Of a stretch of 26,643 nt of DNA, positions 18,601-26,643 are shown in pieces. The first letter of the stretch is position 1, and every line of letters starts with the position of its first letter. A program made the translations under genes and the position numbers. The stretch is from Phallusia fumigata (lineage: Eukaryota; Chordata; Ascidiacea; Phlebobranchia; Ascidiidae). The stretch is from contig QXVZ01002661.1 of the NCBI GenBank assembly GCA_008931825.1, positions 1 through 26,643 of the forward strand, given 5' to 3'. The notes beneath the pieces were generated by a model. It ran no database searches. It saw only the letters and a program-made list of their open reading frames with translations, and had not been told where the DNA came from.

Positions 18601-20014
18601 GCGGGAAGAAGTCTGTATTGGTCTTCAGCCATGGCGATGAACACCTCGAAATCCACGGAATCGTTGATGAGATAGTTTGTGTTGTCTGTGGGTATAAATT
18701 GTTTGGTTACTAGCTTGTACACAAACCAATAAAGCATGTATAGTTCTTGTATCCGGGCGCTTATGCTACGCAATAGGTGTTTTTTTCTTTTTGTTTGCTA
18801 AGAAAATATACAAGATAACTCCTAAATGATATTGATTGCTTTAAAGTTGTAAACAGTAGTATGTCAAGTTATAACATACTTGTTATTACTCAAGTTTACA
18901 CATTTTTTACATGAGTAAATGAAATTTGCAAAGTGATTTTCTTCAAAAATTATTTTTAAACAACAATTATCGAAATGAAACACAAGTGTTCTAATCTGTT
19001 TCGTAAACACTCAACGGGTTCAATATCACCGCAACCAAAAGCCGAGCTAACGTGTTACGNAAAAATTATTTTTAAACAACAATTATCGAAATGAAACACA
19101 AGTGTTCTAATCTGTTTCGTAAACACTCAACGGGTTCAATATCACCGCAACCAAAAGCCGAGCTAACGTGTTACGGCGTAACAAGATAACACAACAAAGC
19201 AGGAGCCACTCTAGTAAGCGACTCGCTCCAGTTCCAGGGTCGTCGCGACGCCTAATTCAAACAAGAGAACCCAGTGGCCTAATTCGCGTAAGTCGCCGTA
19301 ACACAGCTTGTCTCCAGCGGCCTAACGCGCATCGAATTGGTGTCAAACTGCTGTCAAATTCGCGTTTTGTGCATTTGCGTGTGCCGCCGCTTTCTTGTGC
19401 TTGTTGTTTATTAAAAATGGCGACGAAGGGTCGTTTTTGTTTCGAGTTCTTCGTGAGCGCGACAGCTCGGTCAAAAGAAGTTGCGAGATTTGTATGCTTT
19501 CGGCGATTCGCTTGTGCATTGCAGAACACCGATGGCAATAAAACAGCAGAAAGCGTTTGCTTAATTTTTGTTAAAACTATGATACAACATTTTACCCTCA
19601 TGTAATCGTTAACCTGCGACTTTTTTCGTTTTCGTTTCAAACCTGCGGCATTACCGAATTGCGTTGGGGGTTGTTAAAATCATAACAGTCGCAGCTAAAA
19701 GAGTGTTTACCCAAAGGTGTCGCCCCAATTTACTTCAAGCGTGGCTTGTAGAAAAACAATTACTTCCATTTCGTAATTTTTAACGTAATTTAATAAATTT
19801 TCACAAAACAAATCAGCAAACATTGTTTGAGCGACCGTTACTTACTTCCAGCAATGATTTCTATGTCTTGCGGCGCTTCTGTCGTGTCGTAGATCAATTT
19901 CCAAATGTCCCGGATGTCGTCGGGCTTGCTGTCATTGTGGAGAAGCCGCGTCTTCTTGCCGCAGTGTGGTTGCGACCCGGCAAACTGGACACAAAACCTG
20001 GTTCGTTCTGACAT
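12607..20014 (-). CDS. Unrecognised spliced gene, about 468 residues, probable nuclear protein
   Basis: Exons (5' to 3'): 20014-19846, 18685-18462, 18437-17833, 17677-17587, 17375-17272, 17082-17057, then the last exon 16659-16535 continued by 12669-12607 across a contig join (complete as 14759-14572 in the other haplotype). Lengths 169, 224, 605, 91, 104, 26 and 188 sum to 469 codons with phases consistent at every joint. Residues 1-131 contain Cys/Trp-bearing, partly hydrophobic sequence (e.g. DDIRDIWKLIYD, VDFEVFIAMAEDQYRLLPAK); 132-333 are low-complexity Ser/Asn/Pro/His-rich with QQQRLLQ; KKRKRK at about 349-354 looks like a nuclear localisation signal. No family recognised; a transcription or RNA-associated regulator is a guess from composition. 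An in-frame TAA precedes the ATG. Confidence 0.75.
13726..14158. repeat. Exact 216-bp direct repeat around an n: unmerged contig overlap
   Basis: 13726-13941 and 13943-14158 are identical with n at 13942. It duplicates most of the first exon of the small minus-strand gene, giving a third apparent, truncated copy of that exon (13943-14046). Confidence 0.92.
14572..14759 (-). CDS. Complete last exon of the 468-residue gene (second haplotype)
   Basis: Acceptor gttttttttag, 188 nt to TAG. Reads SNIAKMDAGHYMCAKFQMSL and ends SCAWTWK. Against 16535-16659 there are three silent third-position changes and one two-residue change (AK to EN), which favours this frame. A second acceptor at 14707-14708 (tttcag) gives another open frame to TAG at 14483; see findings. 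The main-haplotype version is split between 16535-16659 and 12607-12747. Confidence 0.62.
14854..15002. repeat. Dispersed hAT-like repeat (copy B)
   Basis: Starts cagggctgggaaa and is similar throughout to 3217-3363. It lies in the last intron of the 468-residue gene. The allelic version is 16761-16906, where the left end has changed. Confidence 0.5.
16761..16906. repeat. Dispersed hAT-like repeat (allele of copy B)
   Basis: Same insertion as 14854-15002 on the other haplotype; the cagggctggg end reads atgggcaacc here. Not an independent insertion. Confidence 0.5.
17057..17082 (-). CDS. 26-nt micro-exon of the 468-residue gene
   Basis: Acceptor ctagattag, donor CAC|GTAAGT. It fits the phases on both sides and gives AKSQTKLS. 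Present unchanged in the other haplotype (15153-15178). Supported only by splice sites and phase. Confidence 0.55.
17272..17375 (-). CDS. Exon MNGGVGRV... of the 468-residue gene
   Basis: 104 nt, acceptor tgatttttag directly before ATG, donor CA|GTAAGT. Reads MNGGVGRVLDTSKRMRSSPT and ends HYERAVEY. Because an ATG follows the acceptor it could also be an alternative start. The allelic copy is 15368-15471. Confidence 0.75.
17587..17677 (-). CDS. Exon with basic KKRKRK motif
   Basis: 91 nt, acceptor tttttcag, donor CAG|GTGGGT; reads ALQESNTLLPKEFETKKRKR and on to QKPNSLQ. The other haplotype (15682-15772) has Met for the first Leu of the LL pair. The basic cluster is a likely nuclear localisation signal. 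Confidence 0.82.
17833..18437 (-). CDS. Large central exon of the 468-residue gene
   Basis: 605 nt, acceptor ttacttgcag, donor CG|GTAAGT. Codes for about 201 residues of Ser/Asn/Gly/Pro/His-rich sequence, probably disordered, with NNLQQQRLLQNSPSASYILQ. The other haplotype (15928-16532) has the same length and two amino-acid differences that I found (Gly/Ser and Asn/Thr). Confidence 0.85.
18438..18461 (-). other. 24-nt GT...AG segment between two exons
   Basis: On the minus strand it begins gtacgaataag and ends ttacttgcag, like an intron, but is only 24 nt and is a multiple of three with no stop (VRISCYLQ if translated). The neighbours are phase 0 on both sides, so the frame holds with or without it. 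Confidence 0.6.
18686..19845 (-). other. First intron of the 468-residue gene
   Basis: Bounded by GTAAGTAA and ttatacccacag on the minus strand. It includes an exact contig-overlap repeat (18945-19175) and a GC- and CpG-richer stretch at about 19165-19560, with a + strand open frame (ATG 19418) that has no other support. Confidence 0.6.
18945..19175. repeat. Exact 115-bp direct repeat around an n: unmerged contig overlap
   Basis: 18945-19059 and 19061-19175 are identical with n at 19060. Confidence 0.92.
19846..20014 (-). CDS. First coding exon of the 468-residue gene
   Basis: Starts MSERTRFCVQFAGSQPHCGK and ends at donor GAA|GTAAGT, leaving one base. The frame is closed by TAA a few codons upstream of this ATG, so the start is well placed. 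A splice acceptor (ttccacag, AG at 20044-20045) lies 29 bases before the ATG, meaning a 5' UTR intron or a spliced-leader site. Confidence 0.78.
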
Positions 20015-20042
20015 TATGTTTGACAAAGAAATTTAACTTAAA

Positions 20043-21682
20043 CCTGTGGAACAGTAAAGTACAGTTAGCGATACCAAAAACAACCACTTTCCGGTGTCCA
20101 AGTACGCGAAACAAAGCTTAGTACATCAATTCGCAATTTCGTTGCGTTGGACAGGCACAGAATGTTGAACAACAAACCCAACCCACTCTACAACTATTTC
20201 TGTGATTGTGGACGCCAAGCCTACGCCGCGTGAAGAAGCAACGGGTCGAAAACGCACCATTGCACCACTGCGGGCTTGTCAACATGCGTTTAATACATTG
20301 TCATAAGCATCCTTGAAGCCGCCTAAATCCACCTACATAAGTGCGTAGTAGTTTGTGCGTTAAATGGCAAATCTAAGTCATGCCAAAGAGTTTCTGGGTT
20401 TCGCCATCGCGCTGAGTTGTTTGTACGTGAAAACAATACGAACGGCACTCAACTGTCGGTTAAGCAACTTTCTGTCAGGCTTTTATGTTAGGACTTAGTG
20501 ACTCATTTGCGTATAGACCTAAACATTGTATTTGCTTGTTTCAGTTAACATTCGGTGCTTTAGCTTAAACAAGAAGATACCCAACACTTCCATACACTTA
20601 AATGCACTCCTTAGCTTGCAAGTTCATAACTAAGATCTGTAAAGTTAAACTTACAGCTGCCAATGTCTACACAAGCAGAGTACATTGCTGTCATGCTTCT
20701 GCATGTCTTTGTACAAGCAGCACCTTGGACGTTTAACCAATCGCCCCTGCACCTTGCTGCCTTAAAGCACTTGAAGGCAAATGCTTGGCTCATGTCACCT
20801 CGCCTTAGCCAGACCAGTCAGACTGCAGCTGGCTGGTGCAAAACACCCAGATAATAGCTTCCAGAGTATCTTCTTTCCTTTAGTAATTGCTATTCACCTG
20901 CCCACCGCTCCGCTAGCCCCATAGGCCAAATTCGGCGTCTCGAACGCCCGACCTTCTAAATTCATTGTTTTTCTCACAGCGCCGTTTATCTCGCTTTGTC
21001 CGCCGAAGCAACGCGATTTGCACATGATTATTCCACGCGCGACCCACTTCTTCTTTTGTGCGTCGGGGCGTCAAGCTCTGGCTTATCTTGCCCGCCCCGA
21101 CGCAGCGTTGCAACGCAGGACGAGGCTAATCTAACGTTGCTGCGTTAATTAGTTAAGCAAAGGCCTCGCTTTGTCGTCTGACCTATTTCACCAGATAAAA
21201 TTGTTACAGCTTTAGGGGAAACGAAACAGTGGCTCCAAGTCACTGTTGTTTTGCGTCTCCACTTATTTACAGGACATACACCGGGCTTATTTTTAAGTTA
21301 AGCAGTTGAAGTGCATGTACTATTTTTAGGCCCCCGTGTTAGTGTTCATTAATGACCGCACTTAAATATAGCGTTAAACGTCAAAATTGTGTTGACATTG
21401 AAAATCAAAAACCATGGCCACTCGGGGAAAGTATTGTAAATCCCGGCAAACAAAGACAGTTTTTTACCGTACAGTTTTCAATCAGCTTTGAGAAGCCGTT
21501 GAACTTACTTCACGATGAGCAAATGTCACAAACAGCTACATCAAAACGGCGCCATATTGGTCTCAAATTGTTTCGCCCATAGTATTTTTCGCAAGTCTTA
21601 CAAAAATCTGATAAACGTGTAACTGGAAGTGACTGACAAAAACAACTTCACTGGTATAGTCAACGCTAACCCTAAGTTCCAA
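20043..21682 (-). other. 5' flank of the 468-residue gene
   Basis: Upstream of the acceptor at 20044-20045. It should hold either a 5' UTR exon and promoter or, if the mRNA is trans-spliced, the outron. I see no clear TATA or initiator context that settles the start site, and no other gene. Confidence 0.4.
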
Positions 21683-21881
21683 GTTGAGAATATGCAAACT
21701 CCCACATATACCTTTGCAATACTCCTCTGCACAGCATGCAAGCCTTAATATATGACTGAGCGCAATATACACAGCGCCCCANGTTGAGAATATGCAAACT
21801 CCCACATATACCTTTGCAATACTCCTCTGCACAGCATGCAAGCCTTAATATATGACTGAGCGCAATATACACAGCGCCCCA
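21683..21881. repeat. Exact 99-bp direct repeat around an n: unmerged contig overlap
   Basis: 21683-21781 and 21783-21881 are identical with n at 21782. Confidence 0.92.
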
Positions 21882-22320
21882 CGAAATTTGCATTCAAGCC
21901 TACGATGCTTTTATTGTGGAGGCAGTCCGCGCGTTGTTCAGGATGTACAATCTCGTTTACAATGGGCGGAATCATCGGCCAATTGTACTAGCCTAAATGT
22001 TACTGTTAAGCTGTTAATTGTATAGAATACGTTTACACGTAACGTGGTGTAATACATTTTTAGCAACAGTCACCAAAACTATTCCGTATAAAACATTTTG
22101 CCACCTAAATGCTAGGGAAACAACATTTTTATCTGTTTAATCATTTTATTGGTTTAATAGTGCTTTAAAATGTGTTTTTACTTGACCTCTTTAAATAGAC
22201 AGAGTCGTAAAAGAGTTAGTGATAGATAAATCAAAGTTGAAAGGTATATAAAACAAACTTCGATCGCATGCCAAAACAGCACAATTATATCTCCAAACAG
22301 CTAAATGTTCTTTGCCAGTG
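21800..22320. repeat. Diverged duplicated segment (copy 1)
   Basis: Similar in order to 24130-24600, including identical tttacaatgggcggaatcat, the string ccccacgaaatttgcatt, and a later match around cgatcgcatgccaaaacagc. Copy 2 lacks about 70 bases corresponding to 22024-22096. No transposase or terminal repeats are evident. Confidence 0.7.
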
Positions 22321-24129
22321 GTTATCGTCAGGTACATTTTAACACAAACACAATTTCCTTTACCGCTAGTGGGCGTAATGAGGCTTAGTAAAGGATATTT
22401 AGCCTTGGTGCTAGCGCTTGCTCAGAAGCAAGTCATCAATTCTCCCACAAGTTAAGCTGGCTGGCTTAAGCCTTATAAGGTATTTGTTGACATGGCTGCA
22501 ATCATTGACGCGCGGTGGTTCGAAATAATCCACGGTTTCTTGTGTTTTTGTGTCAGACATTTGCCAAGTTCAACTTGAAATTTAGCGTGAAAAATCTTCA
22601 AACGACTCACAAATATTGTAGAATACGCTTTTTGCAAACGTTGTGAAAGCTATTTTTAAAAATTTTATCTCGTGCATTACTTAATGTAGTCGCATGTGTT
22701 TAGAACAAGTGCAGTTATTCAGCAGCGCACCAAGTACGCCTTTTCGTAGCCATTTCCTAGCCCGTTTACGAACAACCAAAATACATGTCAACAATTTTAC
22801 TCACTTTGTAATGTGGCTCCGTATTTGATATCAGGTATAACTCTTGTTTTTTAACTCTACTTCCGAACACTTTTTTTGCGCATAACGTTTTAACGTATTT
22901 TCGGCTTGCTGATTACTGCGGTAGTGTTGTGTCGCTATGATTTCTTTCCCCATGCGAAACAAACTCTACTTAACATTCGGAATGGACCAAAGAGAATATT
23001 TCGGAAGGCTAATTTCACTTATTGTGTCGCCTAGGGACCGTTCTTGCCTAACATTTATTTATTATTGTCTCGCATTTTCTATGCAAAAACCACCGTGTCG
23101 CCATTAACATGTGCACTGTCGCAAAAACGTGGCCATAAATCAATCAAACTTTCGAAGTCCCCGGCGCCGCAGACCGGTTACAGGTGTCGCGGCGTCAGCG
23201 CCAACTTGATTATGACGCTTGAGCGGAGATGTGGAACACGCCTTGTTACGTATGCATGACGTCACAAAAGCGGTGGGCAAAATCGCGAGTGCTCACGGAC
23301 GATTAGAAGCCCGACTGAGCAGGCGCTGGACAATGGCAATTAAACGATCGCGATGCTAGCGTGTTGATTCGGCGTCTAGCATCTATAAACAATAGGCCTC
23401 GAATGTGGGACAATCGGGGGCTGTAAACGCTTATTTAACAGATTACGCGGCGCTGGATCCGCCTCGCGAATCGCTGGGAGAGCGCGTTCTAAACGTAACC
23501 TAGCCGCAACAAGAAAGACTGCCGGTTGCGCCCTAGGGCAGAGTCGTAATCGCGCTTGCCTCTGATTAAACCAGTTTTAATTGATCCATCCGGTGACACA
23601 CAAGCCGGCTGTATATTTTAGTGTGTCGACATACTATTTTACAAAAAACTGAGGAATTTCAAAACATGAACATGTTTAATCGAATGTCTTTGCTTTTAAC
23701 TGCGTCAAGGCATAATTTATAACCTGTTCTGTTGTTGCTACGGTCGTTCGTTCACATCTTAGTACAGGCTATATTCACTTGCTACTGTAATTTGGTCTTA
23801 AAACTAATGTACTGCTGTTTTTGGAAGTGGATTAAAATTCCAACGTAGGCTAATGCCCAAGCCTTGTTGAGCGTTGGCATTCATCTTCCTTTGGTGTATA
23901 GTAGTATGTAAATGAGTACACTATAATTGCACTAGCATGTTTTTGGGGTTGGGGGAGTAGGTCCTCTTGCTCGACGCCTGACTGGATTAAGATCACAAAA
24001 AATTCGCTGTTTAAACCTGTTTCTTTTTCGTGAACTTGTGTTTTTGATGGGCGTTGTTTAAGGCGATGCTATTTATTGTAACCGGCGCTAACGCCAAGTT
24101 CCGAGCCGTTCGCAAGCAACGCCTACATC
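22321..24129. other. Intergenic sequence between the two duplicated segments
   Basis: No gene I can support. It contains a CpG- and GC-richer stretch at about 23090-23560 with a TGACGTCA site, which could be a regulatory region. Confidence 0.45.
23248..23265. promoter_or_regulatory. Second copy of the 18-bp motif acgtATGCATgacgtcac
   Basis: Identical to 7954-7971. It lies within a GC-richer part of the right-hand intergenic region. Confidence 0.45.
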
Positions 24130-24600
24130 CACCTTTACAAAACACCTCTGCATGGGATGCAAGCGTTATTACTGAGCGCAAAATACACTGCGCCCCACGA
24201 AATTTGCATTCTAGCCAAGGATGCTTTTATTATGAAGGCAGTTCGCGCGTTCAGGATGTAGGATCTCGTTTACAATGGGCGGAATCATCGGGCATTTGTA
24301 CAAGCCTAAATGTTACTGTTAATCTGTTAATTGTATTTTTGCCACCCAAGTGCCAAGAAGATATAGTATTTGTTTATTCTGGAGCGTAAGTCATAACTGT
24401 ACAATCATTTTACAGGTAAATATTGCAGGAACATTTGTTATTTTCGTCTAAATGTTTAAAGCATGATATTTTTTCGATTTAAACATACCGAGTCGACAAA
24501 GTTTTATTGCCAGACCAAAAAATGAGAAAAGATATAATTGTGACAAAGCTCAGATCGCACACCGAAACAGCACAAGTTTTAAAACAAAACGAAATGTACT
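24130..24600. repeat. Diverged duplicated segment (copy 2)
   Basis: Counterpart of 21800-22320, in the same orientation, about 2.3 kb away. The best-conserved part is about 24160-24335. Confidence 0.7.
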
Positions 24601-25206
24601 TTTGGAAAATGTCCAAAGTCCTTTCAAAATGAAAACGACACACAGTTTTATGACCCATCCCTGATTGGCAAGATTTGCTAAAAAGGCGCCAAAAACAAAA
24701 TACCAACCAATCCCCAGGATGTATGATTCATTCTATGGCAGAAACTAACCATGTCTTAAGTTTTAACCTCACTCTACACTCGAGCTTTTACCTTTGTGAC
24801 GCATAGCTGCAAACAATTATGACGTCAAGCGACCTCAAGTTGGCCTATCTTAAAGAAAAACCCTTGCAACTGTTTACATGAAGACGATGTGCTTGGTTGC
24901 TGAGAAACTGTCCTGAATTTAAATTATACAGTTATTGTTTTTAGTTACCTATAACATGAAGATTTTACTGTAGACAAGTTTTCGTGTGTTGTTTAAACGT
25001 TGTGCAACAAATAGGTTCAGTTTCGTGGTCTCTGCGAATTGTACGAAACATATCCCTGTTGAAACTTGCATCTCAAAATTATTTAGTCATTGGCCGCAGC
25101 TTTACTGGAGATAACTATAGATTAGCTTTAATGTTTTGGTACGGCGTTTATATTCATTGTATGGTGGACTAAATCTTACTCATTGTGCCAAAAGTATGTT
25201 ATTTAG
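24601..25206. other. Intergenic sequence with one CRE palindrome
   Basis: TGACGTCA at 24820-24827; otherwise I see nothing. Confidence 0.4.
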
Positions 25207-25296
25207 TCTAGGTGGATGTAGTTTTATAGATTAATTGTATGCGGACATTACTGTCAATTGTAATGCGGACATTACTGTCTTGAGGTACCACCTAGA
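25207..25296. repeat. 90-bp segment with 9-bp inverted ends and an internal tandem pair
   Basis: Ends tctaggtgg (25207-25215) and ccacctaga (25288-25296) are exact inverted repeats. Inside, a 23/24-base unit aattgtatgcggacattact... is repeated (25233-25255, 25256-25279). It could be a tiny mobile-element remnant or a stem-loop. Confidence 0.6.
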
Positions 25297-25354
25297 TTTG
25301 TTGTTAAGTAGTTTAATCTGTCATGTATTTGATGTGTAATTTGCCCGACAGCTT

Positions 25355-25388
25355 TTGACATACCGAACTAAACTTGACATACCGAACT
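25355..25388. repeat. 15-bp direct repeat ttgacataccgaact
   Basis: Exact copies at 25355-25369 and 25374-25388, four bases apart. Confidence 0.85.
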
Positions 25389-25808
25389 GTTCAAAACTTA
25401 CCATTTGCTTTAATCTTGCCCTAGTTGTTGTTGTTTTTATCAAAACTCCAACTTCATTACTGACACATTGTGCAAAGCACATACCATGCCATTTTTCTTA
25501 AAGAAAACGACGTTTTTTCAATAAGAGATTCAAATTTAGGTTTTTCCCAGAGCAGAAACCAGTTTGGCGCAGTTTTACACCACAAGTTACGTCACTCGTC
25601 ACATCTAACAACGCGCGATGCGTTTCTCCCAACATATCTTGTTGTGAGATGTATCCGACAACTCCCTGTGGCGCTCGACACCGCTATTCCTGTGTAGATT
25701 ACAAATCTCCAGACGTAAAGTGTTGAAACAAGATTTCGACGGGCCACAATTTTCTCTCTTGCGGGGTTTATGACCTCGAACTTCGTGGTGTTACTCGTTG
25801 TCACAAAG

Positions 25809-26056
25809 CAGGGCATTCCAAACTTTTGGTCTGTGACCCGTTTTGTGGGAAATTGGTGTACTCGCAAACCACAAAATCAGTTGCGCGACCCTAGATTGGG
25901 TAACACTGATGTACAGAATTTCTGACCAGAAATTTTGACACCAAGAGAGAGTTCGGGTGCAGTTTGTTTAACGCAAATTGTGGACCACATGGTACTTTTT
26001 ATTGGGCCTCGCAATTCTCTCTTATGTGGACCGCGTGGTACAAGAGTTGGACCCTG
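25809..26056. mobile_element. Possible short hAT-like non-autonomous element
   Basis: The left end cagggcattccaaactttt followed by ggtctgtgacccg resembles hAT terminal repeats (CAGGG...CCAAACTTTT...GACCC). The right end, read on the minus strand, is cagggtccaactcttgtacc, an imperfect match to the left end. No 8-bp target duplication is visible and there is no coding sequence. Confidence 0.4.
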
Positions 26057-26643
26057 ACGCGGGTGTGTGGCTAAAACGTAGACCATTGCACTATCTGTGA
26101 ATGTTCGTTATTTGACATATCAAGTAACTGTTATGGGACAATGAAACATGATGGAAAATGCATTAATTTTTTGACACAACTAAATTGTATTTGACAATGA
26201 ATTGTAAGGAAACAGACGCCAGAAACACATCAATGGCAAAGTAATATGTACTCGACATGAATCTAATTGGAGAATTAAATTGGCGAGTGGTTTCATACAC
26301 AAAGAAGGCTGTTGATGTTAAGAGGCATTTTAAATGCAATTTCATGCAACAAACTTGCCTCAGTTATCTAATCTTTCATGTTGTGTGGACCTGCATTTAC
26401 GACTAATGGCGAGTTTGGGGCCTTACTTAACTTTACCGATCACTGGTTTGACGTGTTTTCTTTAACACTTCTTTATTTCATTTAATATCTTGGTGGGGGC
26501 TGCAACACATAGTGAGTGTGTTGTCTTTAACTGTCTGCTATACTGCAGCCATTTTTACGATTTAAGTAGCAAACTTGAACTTGTGTTAACCAATAGCGGT
26601 ATCCATTGAGTTAGTTCAAAAACTTTGGCGACGGCGGGATTTG
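26057..26643. other. Intergenic sequence to the window end
   Basis: AT-rich, no gene, RNA or repeat that I can support. Confidence 0.4.

Noticed and set aside
19168..19605. + strand open frame of about 145 codons in a CpG-richer intron stretch
   Set aside because: The first part lacks an ATG; the ATG at 19418 gives only about 60 residues with no recognisable motif, and it lies antisense in an intron.
1..26643. CRISPR arrays, bacterial operons, prophage or ribosomal RNA
   Set aside because: The sequence has spliced eukaryotic genes and no regularly spaced repeats or rRNA/tRNA sequence that I can recognise.

Overview
The window looks like nuclear genomic DNA from an invertebrate chordate, most likely a sea squirt (Ciona-like). 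The reasons are AT-rich introns of 0.1-1.2 kb, compact exon-rich genes, a single diverged member of the myocardin/MRTF family, candidate spliced-leader acceptors just upstream of start codons, and high heterozygosity. The species call is inference; the eukaryotic gene structures are read directly from splice sites and reading-frame continuity.

Left part (about 1-8540, + strand): the 3' two thirds of a myocardin-related transcription factor gene. Ten exons give a continuous 670-residue frame: a glutamine-rich block, a SAP domain, a leucine zipper, a short acidic/leucine-rich motif and a large C-terminal exon with a WLDLT motif. The actin-binding RPEL motifs and basic region are expected upstream of the window. 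The 3' UTR carries several TGACGTCA (CRE-type) palindromes, which are also strongly enriched in the introns.

Middle (about 10.5-20.0 kb, - strand, convergent with MRTF): two further spliced genes that I do not recognise. The upstream one (20014 leftward) encodes about 468 residues with a polar Ser/Asn/Pro-rich middle and a basic KKRKRK motif. The downstream one (12081 leftward to 10533) encodes about 196 residues with two charged, probably helical exons. The downstream gene starts directly after a splice acceptor, so co-transcription with trans-splicing is possible but unproven.

This middle part is inflated by the assembly. Seven single 'n' bases mark contig joins. Four joins separate exact direct repeats of 99-216 bp, which are unmerged contig overlaps. 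The stretch 12748-16534 looks like the second haplotype of the same locus inserted between two contigs that themselves overlap by about 78 bp. The apparent duplicate exons are therefore alleles, not paralogues. The allelic differences are useful: in the downstream gene all six exon differences I found are synonymous, which supports the gene model.

Right part (20.0-26.6 kb): no gene I can support. It holds the presumed 5' flank of the minus-strand gene, an old diverged duplication (21.8-22.3 kb against 24.1-24.6 kb), a possible short hAT-like element and small repeats. I saw no sign of a new multi-gene system; the items most worth checking are the two unrecognised genes, the haplotype mis-join and the CRE-motif enrichment.
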